The translations under genes and the position numbers were made by a program. From Volvariella volvacea V23 (taxonomy: Eukaryota > Basidiomycota > Agaricomycetes > Agaricales > Pluteaceae), in contig KB722755.1 of the NCBI GenBank assembly GCA_000349905.1, positions 430,542 to 494,541 of the forward strand: DNA of 64,000 nt. The letters are read 5' to 3'. Of this stretch, positions 22,708-35,590 are shown piece after piece. Below the pieces are notes generated by a model. The model searched no databases. It saw only the letters and a program-made list of their open reading frames with translations, and was not told where the DNA came from. The number at the start of each line of letters is the position of its first letter. Position 1 is the first letter of the stretch.

Positions 22708-23135
22708 TGAACGAGTCAAGCCAGATGGTTTTATTTCGCCCGAATACAGGCGCAAATAACTAGCTGTCACTAATGTTGTGACTTTATATTTGAGTATTAT
22801 GTACTATACACCTTGCTTGCGGCGGTTACTCAGGCGTGTTCTGTAGCAAAGATATCACAATCCCAGGATGTACAAATTAGTGACTGGCTTTAACATGCCC
22901 CTGTGCATCGTGTTGGCGTGTCACAACACCCTGCCCCGCCTTTTTCCCTACACGTATTTTGTTAGTAACGAGCACCAGAACCCATTAGTATTATCCAGGG
23001 ACTGCATACAGTGGCGCCCAAAGGTGAGAACAGGAATAGAGCATATGCTGCTATATGAATCCCAAAGGTCGAGCTGCGAGACATAGAATAGTACTGAAAA
23101 ATTGTGATATACTAAAGGATCTAATAACGTGTGCA
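22708..23135. other. Intergenic
   Basis: 428 bp between two minus-strand pseudogenes. Nothing recognised. Confidence 0.4.
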
Positions 23136-24445
23136 CTATAGGTCGCGGTAGTTAGAGACAAGATCCTTGAGCCGAAAATATATAACCTGTTTATCTCCAG
23201 AAGTAATTAAGGGGAATTCTATACGCCAACCTGCACCCGAGTCGCATAAATGACTACCCAAGACACGAACACGCAACTCTCGCAGCGCGCATCGTCTGAT
23301 CACACACTCTTCCTCAATGTGTCCTATAGTAGTTCTAAATCCATTCCCCGCACTTAGCCTCGACCAAGTGAGGCGCAAATTTTTCAGTCGTGGAATTTCC
23401 ATAGCATAGTTTATCACGCACTGAAACGTCTCTACATCAAGCGCCCAATTCGATGGTATAAGGATGTGAAGTTTTTTCAGATGAAGGAATGAGGATGGAA
23501 CAGGCCAAGTTTTGGGGCCCATCGTCATACTTTCGTAGCGTTCGTAAGAAGCCCCGACAGCAGGAGACACAACCTCGAGCGAGGTAAGCGATAGTGCGTG
23601 TCGTGGTAGGACGGCTCTTGAGAGTGCACCAAAAGGCGGTGCAATGCCGGCCAGTTGATCCCAGAACCGAAATGCACCCTCCTTTAAGCCCTTATATGAA
23701 GCTAAATACTCCATTAGTGCGTCCATAAGCGACGAATATAGTTGTAAGTTTTGCACCGCAATTTTTGAGTGGGAGCCACAATGGGTCGAGATCGGGAAAA
23801 GATTCGGTATAGGTGCCCGTGAAATCAGGAAGGCCATAGGCGATTTTAAATTCTCAAAGGTTGTGAAGGTTAGGCAGTCTGAGAGGTGTCGAGAGGTCCA
23901 TATTTGGGAAACCCCCTTCAATATACAGCGATTGAAGGGCTAATATTCCCGATTTGACAGGAAATAATTCATCCAACTTGCAGAGCGGTGAGAAAGAATT
24001 CAAAGATAGTGATATATCGCGAAGGTCTGTGTTGTTCATAATAAGATTGCCTAGCAGTGGCTTCAGTTGGGGTCCTGGGTCGTGAGAGGCTGTTTTGATT
24101 CTGAACTTCCGGAGGGCCGTGAAGGGAGGAAGGAATTGGGGAATAGGGTATTCACGTGGGACCGTCCTTCGTACAACTCAATCGAGCTCGGCTAGTCGAC
24201 CACCTGTAGGATAATTTATCGCATGAAGAAAACTTTCCGCAACGCATTCATGACATGTGGTACCACGTTCGAGGCCTTCAGGGATCGGTCCCCGCATTGG
24301 GCTCTCCCAGTGAACGCTGACCGCACGCAGTGATTTGCGCCTCGAAAATTCAGCACAGATATGTGAAAGAGAGCAGGCTACATCATAGGCCTTGCCAGTG
24401 CCCAGAAGTTCTCAGGACAACATTCGAAGGGCGAAAGTTTGCCAT
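23136..24445 (-). pseudogene. F-box-like family 1, broken and internally deleted copy
   Basis: The N-terminal hint KLSPFECCPENF lies at 24440-24405 and is followed directly by unrelated DNA, so most of the F-box region is deleted. Homology resumes at SLSLNSFSPLCKLDELFP (~24010), shifts frame, then runs uninterrupted from SLMDALMEYLASYKGL (~23730) through MTMGPKTWPVPSSFLHLKKL and ECVIRRCALRELRVRVLGS to a normal C-terminus at 23136. The intact 3' half shows what a functional C-terminus looks like in this family. Confidence 0.8.
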
Positions 24446-24575
24446 TCCACGATTTTGATTTGGTTGGGTTTTTAGTCAGGTTTGGGTGGGCGCCTCGGGA
24501 TGTTTGCGGGTATTTTGTCAGCGGCGACAACAACCACTGCAAACACCACCCGGTGACCACTATCAGCTTCTTCTC

Positions 24576-26937
24576 ATGGCTCTTCCAACCAAAGGCCGAG
24601 TAATAATCGACACGAGCGCAGGCGAAATCGATATTGAACTATGGTCCAAAGTTTGTGATCCATTCGCGCCGTCGAACGAGCCAGTCGTCTTACCCAAGCC
24701 TATCCCTACAGGAAGCGCCCAAAACATGTCGAAACTTCCTAGCTTTGGCTATGGAGGGTTTGTAAGTTCTTCGTGAGAGTCGTATGCAGATTGTTCTCAA
24801 ATGCTTTGAACTTTCGTGGCGACCTTGCTTGTGGTGGGATCGTTGGACAGGGTACTATGATGGTGTTATATTCCACCGGTGCGTACACGCTTTAGGCTAC
24901 CGCAAGGCGCGAGTTTGTGACGCGACATCGTTGGTTTTGGGTCTGGTTCAGAGTTGTACCAGGATTTCTTGTTCAGACAGGAGACAAAACGGGGACGGGA
25001 GCTGGTGGTGAATCATTCTATGGAGGTACGTTTGTTAGTCCTAGTGTTGCTTCCTTCCCCTGTATTCTTGCGTTATTTGAGTCCTTACGTGGAATTGTAA
25101 TCCAGAACCCTTCGAAGATGAGATTCACCCGCGTCTAAGATTCGCCCATCGAGGACTAGTAGGGATGGCCAACAACGGGACGAAGGATTCGAATGATTCC
25201 CAGTTTTTCATTACCCTAGGTGCGTTGTAATCCTCATCTGTCATCAACGGGTTCCCTCCATTTCCCTTGACTTGGCTGATATATGAATGAATGCCAGATC
25301 GAGCGGATGAGCTGAATGGGAAGCACACGCTCTTCGGTCGCGTCAGAGGAGATACGGTGTATAGTACGTGTTCCTGCTACCTGCTCGTGGAGTTCTCACT
25401 AATCAGAGCTTTGGTGGCGATAAGATGCGCTGAAGATTGGCGAAGCAGGTATGATGCGAGCACGTTCCACTCAATTGTGTACCAGTATTAACTCCGCGAC
25501 CAAGAACTCGGTGAAAATGAGAGGCCAATTTAGTTCGTATATCACTTTGCGAAGTCGGGTTCGAATTAATGACAAATGAACTTCCCTTGATTGAAACTTA
25601 GTCCGCCGAAGATCAAGACGATCAGAATTATTGACAATCCCTTTGACGATATCATTCCGCGCATCACGGCTGCCGAGAGACGGGCTCAGCAGAAGGCCAG
25701 GGAAGAAGCGCAAAGAGAGAGGGAGGAAGAGGAGCGGAGACGTACTGCCAAGAAGTGAGAATGGCCTTTTTGTCATTCGAATGTTATTCACAGCTTTGCT
25801 TGTTCAGGAATGTGAAGCTATTAAGCTTCGGAGATGATGCAGGAGAGGAAGAGACCGAAACAGTGTCGTTCAAAAAGAAACCAATTTTCAGACCAGACTG
25901 TGAGCATCGATTTGTTCCCAGCTTTAATGGGTGTTGGAACTTGGTTAACTGATACATCTGATGCTTTGTATAGTGGCGGAAGTTGCTCTATCGGAACGAG
26001 CCATTCCCGATTTTGTCACTCAACCCAAGGTGTCGACGAAATCATCGGACGAAGGGAGTAGCAAAACACAGAAACAGCAAGAACCCGATTCCGATTCCGA
26101 AAAGGTGAGGATTCTCCCTACCTCTCCTTTCCTGTTCCCTTCTGTTATCGAAAGGACTTTGGTACTCTTCCCTGAGTCCGCAGCAGATTGATGCATTTTT
26201 TTGAATTGACTCGGCTGATGCTGATTCTTTGACTACGCAGAGAGCCAAGAACTCGAAGAAGGAAGATGATATCACAAGGATACGAGAGAAACACCAGAAG
26301 GAAAAAGCTGCTGGAGAGTGAGTAGCCTCGTTCTCACTTCTCGTGCACGTGTCCATCTAACTTTGCTATACCGCTAACCTTGTCCCATCTAAACAGAAAC
26401 GCACGAAAAGCAGAAATCGAAAAGATGGAAGCCGAAGTGCGAAAGCTAGCCCGCCGTACGGGGGGCGCAGACTCTGATTCCGAAGACGAAAGAGCGAAGA
26501 AGAAGGCTAAGAAGTCGTATTTGGAAGAAGAGCTGATGAAGTATGCAAAGAACCGGGGTGTGCAGAAGAAGGGGAAGAGGAAGGACGAGACGGACGTTTT
26601 GGCTGCGTTGAATAGTTTTAGAGGTAAGCTCCAGCAGTCGGCTGGGATGTCGAGGGATGAGGAGGATATGGACGTGGATAAGGATGAGGGCAAGGCGGAA
26701 GGAGCACCTAGCACTGGGGCTGGTGAAGAAGGGATAGAGGTGGACGACGATACGGGGTTCATGAACCACGCCCTGCATTTTCCGAAGGATAATACGGAGG
26801 AGACGGTCAAAGCTGAGAGGGATTATGAGGTCATTGATCCTCGACAGAGGGGTGCGAGAGCTAAAGAGGAGGAAAGGGAGAGGAGGCGGGCTGCAAAGAA
26901 GAGTAGTGGTGGAGGCGGTGGGAGGTACAGGCGGTAG
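24576..26937 (+). CDS. CWC27: Spliceosome-associated cyclophilin CWC27
   Basis: CWC27 is a nuclear cyclophilin-type protein of the activated (B-act) spliceosome. Thirteen exons join in frame to 482 residues, near the ~470 of human CWC27: 24576-24650, 24712-24757, 24851-24878, 24952-25025, 25106-25219, 25298-25363, 25425-25448, 25505-25532, 25602-25754, 25808-25899, 25974-26104, 26241-26317, 26397-26937. The cyclophilin domain (~1-165) has EIDIELWSK, EAPKTCRNF, GYYDGVIFHRVVPGFLVQ (Arg50 at the catalytic Arg position), GTGAGGESFYG and NDSQFFITLDRADELNGKHT. The Trp of active cyclophilins is replaced in that last motif, as is usual in CWC27, so isomerase activity is doubtful. A charged Lys/Glu coiled tail with DSDSE clusters and a Gly-rich end follows. 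The first two introns use GTTTGT donors. Confidence 0.95.
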
Positions 26938-28972
26938 TGCGTTTGTTGGATTGACGCGCTCGGGGGTAGAGATCGTATTGGCCGCAGTTTATCCTGTTTA
27001 ATTGAGTACGAATATATGTGCTTCGTGTGCTCAGATAATATACCGGACCTGGGTTAGGAGGAGGTATAGCTTCCATGTACAGTACCTTACTATATGCTGC
27101 CTTATTGGAGCTTGGGAGCATATGAGGGGATGCTGTGTGATAGAGGAGTACTGGTACTGGATTACTGGATTTGTCCTGAATTAGCTACTGCACGATCTGG
27201 CTATGCACATACAGTGCCCTTGAATGGCCAGTGCAACATTTGAATTAGGTCTAGCAGTCTACCCAGCATATTCAGGTGCTATTCCACAAGCAAACTACTC
27301 AACGGCCAATACCGCCTCAGTTAATATCGGGAATACAACAGCAATACCATATTGATTTATTGTCGTCATAGATGGTCTAGATCACCGCTTGCAACTGATA
27401 TCGACAAACGGCTACTGGTGGTGTTGTAGGTCTATGAAACGCGCACCACGCACCACGTCCGGCTGGCAGCACACTCACTCTACCACAACACTCGAACGAT
27501 CATGCATCATGATTGTCGCCTGACGATGATCCAATGATGGGTCTAGTGCCAGTGCCTGTTACCCGCTACCGTAAGCGCGTTTGGAACACGTTTTGGATGA
27601 GCGCCGGTCCTGTGACTATATCCGGAGGCAATGGGAAGGGGCAGTGGGGAACGGAGTCGGAGTCGGAGTGGATGATGGCCCGTGTGCGCACTGCATATTC
27701 GCTGGGGTTAAACTCCTCGGATCGGAGGACGATCATAGGTTGCTTGGATAGGGGAGGCGATTTCGGGGTGTGCAGATGCATAGCCCGGTCGTGGAGATTG
27801 TCCCGGGTCGGTGCTAGTAGTTCAAGTTGGTGTTCCGGGCTCGGGAGTTTTTCAGGTTGATGATCGTGAAGAAGACTCGGACTCGAGATCGGTGCTATAT
27901 ATGTGTCGTGAGTTTTTGATTGGGGGTGGTGGGATTTCTGAAGTCCTCGGATTGGGTGTGGTCGATTGCGCTCTTGATACTTTGCGGTGCGGGTTGGCGC
28001 TTAGCTTGAAGGTGTGCATCATTCGTTTTGGTTTGGATGATGGGGTGTGGTGTGCTTGTAGTGTACGAGCCTCTCAATTCGACAATGGAGCGACTACTTC
28101 GTCCTTCAATGTCGATCCAGTCAGTCGTTGTTGCACCAATAACAAGTCCTATGTTATTCCACGAGCTTCGAACACCACACGGAGTTTAATGTTGAGTGTG
28201 TTGAGAAAGAAGCTGATCGGGCTGTCATGAGGGGTTATTGAATAATGCTGTAAAACCATGGTTATATATGGTTCATATCCACCCATGGCTGGTTGCTGTT
28301 TCTGTGGACCCACAACACACCCTCTTTCTCCATGGCGGCCTTCCATTATACGCCTAGAATCCGAGGCGATTGCCGAACAGATTAAACGATGTGGGGTAGG
28401 TTACAGAGGACAAGACCAATACAGCACTTTGAGGCCCCCTGGCATGAACAAATGGCCTGTTCTGGCAAATAGATTGGGGCCCGTTGCTGTCGTCAGTGTG
28501 CGATGGTGATGGGTGTAGATGATTCTGAAAATTGAGGCAAGGTGAGTCATGCGTGGTGGCGTCGTGTGGTGATGCTTCAAAGGACATTTGACTTGCATTG
28601 ATTGTTGGATGTACAGCGGTGGCGACGAGAAAGGATGCTACGGCCTCTTTGAGACCCTGTGGCGCAGGTTATAAAGGGCCTCATCGAAGCGAATCCTTCT
28701 GAACCCCTTCCTACCCCCGCTTACTCGGAGATCCATCGCGGACGACAACCTGCGCCATCGCAGCACACTCCATTAGAGTCGAAGCTGCGCGGAGTCCAGC
28801 TACCTTGGGCTGTCGACCATAAATAGAATTATTTTCTCACGCTCGATTACGAAACCGGAGGATTGGCTGTGACTTCCCCTCTGCAAGCCAGCCACTTGTT
28901 CTGCTTCCACGTCGTGCTCCTCCAAAGCCAACTCCTCCCCCGCCTGACCACCCCAGCTCTCTGCCAATTGCA
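26938..28972. other. Long intergenic stretch between CWC27 and UBC6
   Basis: About 2 kb. Several overlapping open frames on both strands (27513-28590) are rich in Pro, His, Thr and Ser and show no domain. On the minus strand a frame from ~27900 to 27566 reads continuously but lacks an ATG near its start. The last 300 bp before 28973 are pyrimidine-rich and should carry the UBC6 promoter and 5' UTR. Confidence 0.4.
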
Positions 28973-31707
28973 ATGGCGACCAAGGCAGCTCACAAACGTG
29001 TACGTCTCTCTGGGCTTGCAGTCGGGTTGATTTTGATTTTGACAACCTATCAACCGCCCTCCCCGCATCGTCTTTTACCCCAAATGCCCGGCATCCGTCG
29101 CTCGGAACGCCACGGAATTTTGTGTCGAATATGCGCTGCATAGCTCTCGAAAGAATACATTGCTATGCAAAAAGAACCCCCTCCGTTCATTTGGGCTGCG
29201 CCTGACGAGAAGAATATACTGACCTGTATGTCTCTCCTTTGTCTCTCGCTCGGTCTATAGCATAATTTCCTTCCTTCTCTACTCTTTCCTGTGCTCCATC
29301 GTGCCCCGATCTTGGTTGTCTCTTCCCCGCTCTATCCCGATGATGAACAAAATCCCGGATTCTTAGGGAACTTTCTTATCGTAAGTATCTGCGCTCGATC
29401 GACCCATAGACCCGCCCAGCTCATTCCCTCATAGCGAGGTCCACCCGATTCCGTATACGCAGGAGGCGAATACCATGGCATTCTTCTCTTCCCTTCAGAA
29501 TACCCCTTCAAGCCACCTGGTATCAAGGTACGGCACATTGTCAACTACTGCACCAAACCATCCCACCCCACTCCAACATTTCACATCCGTTACTGTCGCT
29601 CACGTTCACTTGTGCCTGTTTGTCCGATTGGTTTAATCAGATGTTGACCCCTTCTGGTCGATTCCAACCTGACAAGAAGATATGTTTCTCGATGTCTGAC
29701 TTTCATCCAGGAACCGTACGTCGTCTTCTTCGCCTCCCGCCTTTGACGCTCGGTATTGACTGTGCGCCTCTTTAGTGGAACCCTGCATGGAGCGTGGCAA
29801 CCATGTGTGTACCCAGTTTGTTCTCTCCTGCTTTCATTCTTCCGCCAGCCACCCGCTTCATGTCTGCCCAGCACCATCAATCGCTCTAATTTACCAGTTG
29901 TCGTCACGTCCCTTTATCCCTTTTCGTTCAATACCCCTGGGAATCTTGGGCGTTTTTCGTTATCATTATCGTCATCTGCGTTATCCATTCCCATTCCCAC
30001 TAAAAGGATCTGGATGACTGATACACCACGAAACGGAACACCATTTTCTACCTTGGGTTTTTCTTTTATCATCTGTTGAACGTTTGATTGATGGTTACTG
30101 ACAATTTTCTTTGCTGCGTGTTTCACCTATTATCTAACCCCGTCTACTTCACGAAATGCGCATAGATTAACTGGCCTGCTGTCGTTCATGCTCTCAGATG
30201 AGATGACAACGGGGTCCGTGACTTCCAGCGATGAACATAAGCGAGCATGCGCATTAAGAAGTCATGCGTGGAATTTGAGTCAGAAGAGATTTAGAGATGC
30301 GTTCCCCGAGGTGAGCGGTTCTTGTTCTCTAGCATTGTTATTGTTGGGGTGGTCGTTGTTCTATGTCCCTTCTTTTCGCCTTTCGAACACCCTTCATTTA
30401 TTGTTATCTCTACCTATCATTTGCTCCCTTCATTTCGTGGTTGCCCTCTACCCACTCAGCCCTCTCCCTCCCATCACCCTTTTGTCCACACTTCCCCTCC
30501 TCCCTGGTCGTGTGCATCACATGCCAGGGCTACACACTGCTGCGGTGGTCGTTCTCATCCACGGCTCTCCCTCTCCGATGATGCCGTCAAGTTTGGATGG
30601 GTGCTTCCATATCTTTTGGTCAACAGGCCAAAAGGATCACAGAAGACGGGGAAAGGGAAATGGACAGGTCACCGTCACTCTTTGTTCAGGTTCAGATGCA
30701 TCTAAGCCTGATCTCCGGTTATCTAAACTGGATAAAATCATGATATGGGACTACGGTGATTTATTTGATGGGCTTGTCTGATGGTGTTGACGTGCGGATG
30801 GAGGTAGTGGAGCTGGCGGTTAGAATTTGAGTGTGGAGGTCTAGCTTTGAGGTGACTTCTGTTGTCACTGTGGAACCTCATAGCCTCACAACCTCCCATT
30901 CCATGTCATCCAGCCACCCGTGGAGGTGTCTGCGCGTGTCACGGGGGCATAACAGCTTGTCTGTGCGACCCTTTGGAAGGGTCATATGGTTTTGCTTCCG
31001 TTGTCCCTGACAGGTATGCGCAGCCGGGCAGGGTGGATGGGGCAGGCTCTCGCTGGAAGGGCTTGATACCTCTTCCCAACCAAGCTCCCGGAGCTCTGGG
31101 CGTGGAGGTGGTCGCAATGCCCGATCTTTTCCGATCCCGCTTTCAGTCGCAATCACGCTCCGGTTTGTTGATTGTTTTTGTTTTTGTTTTGCGCTTTCTA
31201 TTTTCGTCTGGGTTCTTGACAATTAAGGGATGATGATTACTGATTGTGGATTCTTTTTACAAATAGTATTGTACGGTGATGCTTCGCGATTTGCCTAATA
31301 TGGGAGAGAAGGAGAGGGGGATACCCGACAATGCGCCAGTGCCTTCAACGGATGGGAACAGTGCTTCTGCTTCAACGTCGACACCAGCATCGACACCAGA
31401 AGGATTGGGAGCGGGGTCTTCTGATTCAGGGTCGAACGTTGTACGACGAACGAGCAGCGCGTCAGCAACACAACCTGTGGCTGGCTCCGGGACAGGTGTC
31501 CAAAGAGTGGCTAGCTCACAAGGATCCCAGCAGAGAGAGCTGACCACCACCGGTGATAATGCAGGACCAGCTGGCGCAGGTGCAGGTGCAGGGGGGAAAG
31601 GATGGACAGGTGCAGGAGGGCGGTTAAGCCAGTTGTTCTGTGAGAGGTGGAGATGGGGACTGTTTATTGCGTTTGCGCTTGTTGTTTCGAGATTATCGAG
31701 TGCATGA
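28973..31707 (+). CDS. UBC6: Ubiquitin-conjugating enzyme E2, tail-anchored ERAD type
   Basis: UBC6 (UBE2J2 family) charges ubiquitin for ER-associated degradation and is held in the ER membrane by a C-terminal helix. Eight exons join in frame to 301 residues: 28973-28999, 29144-29225, 29367-29380 (14 nt), 29435-29527, 29641-29715, 29776-29804, 30166-30310, 31267-31707. The UBC fold begins [57 protein letters not shown] and [19 protein letters not shown] follow, placing the active-site Cys at residue 87, as in yeast Ubc6. [17 protein letters not shown] matches the family. After a Ser/Gly/Ala-rich linker, [15 protein letters not shown] forms the tail anchor. The last intron is 956 nt, far longer than the others; it could hide an alternative exon, though the join [18 protein letters not shown] is family-like. 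Confidence 0.95.
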
Positions 31708-33487
31708 CGCGTGGAGTGGGATTTTTTTGGTTTGGTTTTCTGACACTCCTCGCATTTTTGACTCGTTTCTCGATTTTCTGGTTGTGGCCGGATTTTTTTA
31801 TTTGCCATTCACACTCGCACCTCGCGACGCCCGTCGTCCAATATAAAGATTTTTGGACTTGGACTTTTTCTTTGCCTGTTCCACTGCGACGGATTACGAC
31901 GCGCGGGAATGTTACCCCTCCTTCCTTCCTTCCTGTCTTTCACTCTACTTCATAGGAATTTTGAAAGCCAAAGCCAAAGCTGAATGGTATATAATGTAAT
32001 TTTTCCAGCCCCTCCTTGGTTGTCCATCATACATCACGCCCGTTTCTGGTTCCCGTTTCTCTTTCTCTAAACTCTCCAGGTCATTCATTTTGTGATTCAT
32101 CCATATTACTTAGTATATACATATATACCGTGACCTATGCACACGCGCATGCACCACACCTCATACGCATATACACCTGCCAGTCTTTTGAGTCGTTTCG
32201 TCTCGTCTCGTCTTTTCAGTTCAGGACTTTACATTCCTTCCTTTGTTTTCTTTTTGGGCATTGCCGTTCGAGCTCGAGTTGCGTAAAGTCGCGTTGCATT
32301 GCGTTGTCAAAGGTGCAAAGAAAGATTTCGGTGTTTGTGTTGATACGTACGTACTTACGGATGCGATTTATCGTGTTGTCTACTCTTCCCTCGTTGTAAT
32401 TTTTTTCCTTGTTGTGGTCTCTTCGCAATTAGGTTGTTTCGCGGTATATGAAGTACAGTTACGAGTGGCGCTCAAGTTGGTACCTCGATGCAGGCGGACC
32501 GTATACCCATTATTGCTTGGTATATGTAACGCTTAGACTCAACTCCTGGATGCCTAGCGCGGTACCAGTAGATGCATCTTCACGGACACGGGGTCTTTGA
32601 TTCTTTGTTGAGATTGGATACTTGGATACTTGGTACTTGCGACGGGGAGTTTGATCTCATTCAACAAAACCACCAAGTCTTTATTGCTCTCTGGTCCAAC
32701 CACTTTGGTACTGGTATCGGCACTGTAAACTATCTCTCGTACTAGATTGACAATTGTGCCTGTACTTCGCTCGGGGAATGGGAGTTTTGGGGAGCACCTG
32801 GAAGCCGGTTCGCAGGGAGTTTGATCAAAACGTCATGGTGTCACATCGGAATTCCAATCTCCGATATACTGTAGTAGTTTTGCCCACTCCACTTCCACTT
32901 AAAATATCTCGTATTCCCCACCCAATAAATATCCTGCTCGGTCCCAAAGTTTACAGAAGCGTCAGAAGTGGATTACAACTCAAAACTTTGGCATCATTTG
33001 AACAGACTCGGGGACCTACCGGGGTCTGGTGATTCCCAGCTTTCGATACCCTTTTGCATGACCATTCACAACGACTTGACGGATATTGAAACGGACTTGG
33101 AGATATATGATATACATGTCCCACTACACAGAATCCAATTATGAAGACAGACAGACATGTGAAGGGCGAGAAAACTTGGAGTGATTAAATTCCCGAGATG
33201 ACCAAACTCCCCGAACATGATGATAACAGTTGAGACAGGGGTGCAGTCTTCTACCTTATCAGGAATTCGCCAGAGCTAGATTTTCGATTTCATTTCGCTT
33301 AGGTTCTCCCCGTCTAGTTGCTTCTCGTCCTGCGTCACAGTGGCGATTATGCATGTTTGGTAAGAGGCTCGACGATAAACACAGTCATTGCTTGCTGGCC
33401 TGCGCATGTTGAAGTGTTCTTGTCGTTGCCCGCATCACGTTGGGTGAAAAGGGTGATTCTACAAAGTTAGACACATTCTACTCCACA
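31708..33487. other. UBC6 3' flank and intergenic DNA
   Basis: The first ~400 bp are T-rich 3' UTR-like DNA. The remainder, up to the F-box pseudogene, shows only short frames. No repeat or RNA gene was recognised. Confidence 0.45.
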
Positions 33488-35048
33488 ATGGCAGACACGG
33501 AACACCTTTCCCCCCTTGAGCGTTGCCCCGATGACGTTCTTTATCACATTCAGGATCAAATTCGTAGTATTGCCAGTGACCGCTGGAGGGAGGGGCATCC
33601 CATGCACAAGTCCTCAATGTGCTCCCTACGCCTCACATCCCGCCGACTCAACACCTTGTTTACCCGATTTGTTATCAACGATCTAGGACCTCGCTTGGTG
33701 ATCAAGGATGGGGAGCTACTACTGCGACTGCCCTTTCCGATCCCCGAGGTCTTTCTACCGTTCATCTCTTCCCTGCATTTCCTCATCTCTCTCGACTTCT
33801 ATAACTTTGAAAATCCAGAAAAAGTTGCTGGACTACTCTCACCTATCTGGGCGCAGGTGTCGAGATGCAAATCACTGCGTGTGGTCAGTGTTAACTGGTA
33901 TTCGCATAACGAAAAATGGGAATCAAAGTCGGTGAGGCCGGAGTCGGGTACCACAGAGTATGAATGCGTCGCGTAGGACCTCCTTCGTGCGATTTACCAA
34001 GCTACAAATGGTCAACTCGCTAGTCTTGAATGGACTACATTGCAGCCAATTCTATGCAAACATGTTATTCCTCAATCCTTTCCCCTCTTTTCGGCTCTTC
34101 AGACACTCAGGATTAATACAGGTTCGGATGGTCCAGGGCCTCTGGTAGAGTCATTACCAGGCAAGATGATTACCGATAGTCCGGATCTTCGTGTTATATC
34201 ACTTTGCTCCTCAATGGATCCATTCTGCAAGTTGGAGATCAATATATGAAGCGGGTGTATGAAGGGTAAAGCCAGGATAGAGCTCGAGGTTTTGAAGGTT
34301 CCTTATTTGAAGGATGGCATACGGCCCATATTTGGAAGCGCTCCCACCACATATAATGATTCAATAGCTGATGTCCCGTGCCTAGATGGAAACAGCTCTC
34401 CTTGTGGGTTGCGCTTAAAAGTTGTGGTGCACAGCTTGCAAAAATAGATATTGGTTACAGGATCTCTGACGCGTTGATGGAGTATCTAGGTTCATATGAA
34501 GGCTTGACGAGGTGTTGTCTTAGTTTCGGCTCCCAACGCGCCAGAATTGCGCCTTCCTCAGATGCTTTTGCGAGAGCCGTCTTGCCACGGCACGCACCAT
34601 CGCTCACCTTACTCTCTGTTACCGCTCTATATCCAGATACTGGCTATGAAAGCACAACGCTCAGCCCTAGGACCTGGCCCCACTACACACATTCCTTTGT
34701 CTCGAACGCCTCATAATTCTAACCCCACCATGGTGGGTGTTTGATGTACAGAGGCTTCAGTGCATTATTGACTATGCGACGAATCTTTCACGGCTTCAAA
34801 ATCTGAAATTAAACTTGGTACAGCTGGGCGAAGGTGAGGATGAGGGATTCATAGCTCATGTGAAGTGTGTTGGAGGGGTGTGTGTTATCAAGCGATGTAC
34901 CCTACAGCACTTGAGTATTGAAGTCTTGGGTCATCATGTACTTTATGCAGGTTGGTGGATAGAATTTCCCCTGGTTGATGAGGCTCTCGAGGGTGCACAG
35001 GAAATAGTGTTTCATCTCAACAGTTTCGTCCACAGCTACCGTGAGTAA
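33488..35048 (+). pseudogene. F-box-like family 1, broken copy
   Basis: The ATG at 33488 (CCACAATGG) opens HLSPLERCPDDVLYHIQDQI and LRLTSRRLNTLFTRF. An in-frame TAG at 33974-33976 interrupts before DLLRAIYQATNGQLASLEW, which continues in the same frame to a TGA at 34247. Frames then shift: IGYRISDALMEYLGSYEGL (~34450), a stop after HYTHSFVSNAS (~34715), then a last clean block from FDVQRLQCIIDYA to FVHSYRE, stop at 35046-35048. Three or more lesions. The first stop leaves a 162-codon frame that might still make an F-box-only fragment. Confidence 0.85.
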
Positions 35049-35590
35049 TAGCAGAGCATTTTGTGTATGTAGACTGAATCTTTAGCACGCTGATGGTTCT
35101 CTTTGTGGTGCGGTTCTTATTGCTTCCGGATCCCGCCTTTGATTCTTCGTTTGTAATTGGAATAAATTATTGATATCCACCCAAATGAAGGATTGGGGGA
35201 TATCCGTTGTGGTTACAGGGAAATTTGAGGCAGCCCAGATTTGGTTGGCCGCCCGAAGAGGTCCAACCACACCGTTAGTCACGACGTTAGCGGACACCAT
35301 TATGTGCCCAGTAAGAAAGTTGGGTCGAGTTCCTTACTGGGATTCTTACCGTTTATTTGGTTGCATACACATGCACACATCATCACTTCTAGTACTCGTA
35401 TTCGTCCTAGCTCCAAGCTGCCAACCTCATCCAGGCGATTAGGCAATTTTTTGCACCACATTTTGCAAGAGTGCAAAGAACCTATACTATAACTGAAGGC
35501 CCGACATCGACTTATCATATAGTATCATTCATCGACTATCATCTACCTTTCATGAGCTGAAGACGGACTCCCAGGAAGATCCTTGTGGCC
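35049..35590. other. Intergenic
   Basis: No gene recognised. The ATG of the next locus at 35591 lies in GGCCATGG. Confidence 0.45.

Noticed and set aside
27513..28590. Overlapping open frames on both strands between CWC27 and UBC6
   Set aside because: Frames on both strands are open by composition, contain low-complexity Pro/His/Thr stretches and lack consistent splice structure or family resemblance.
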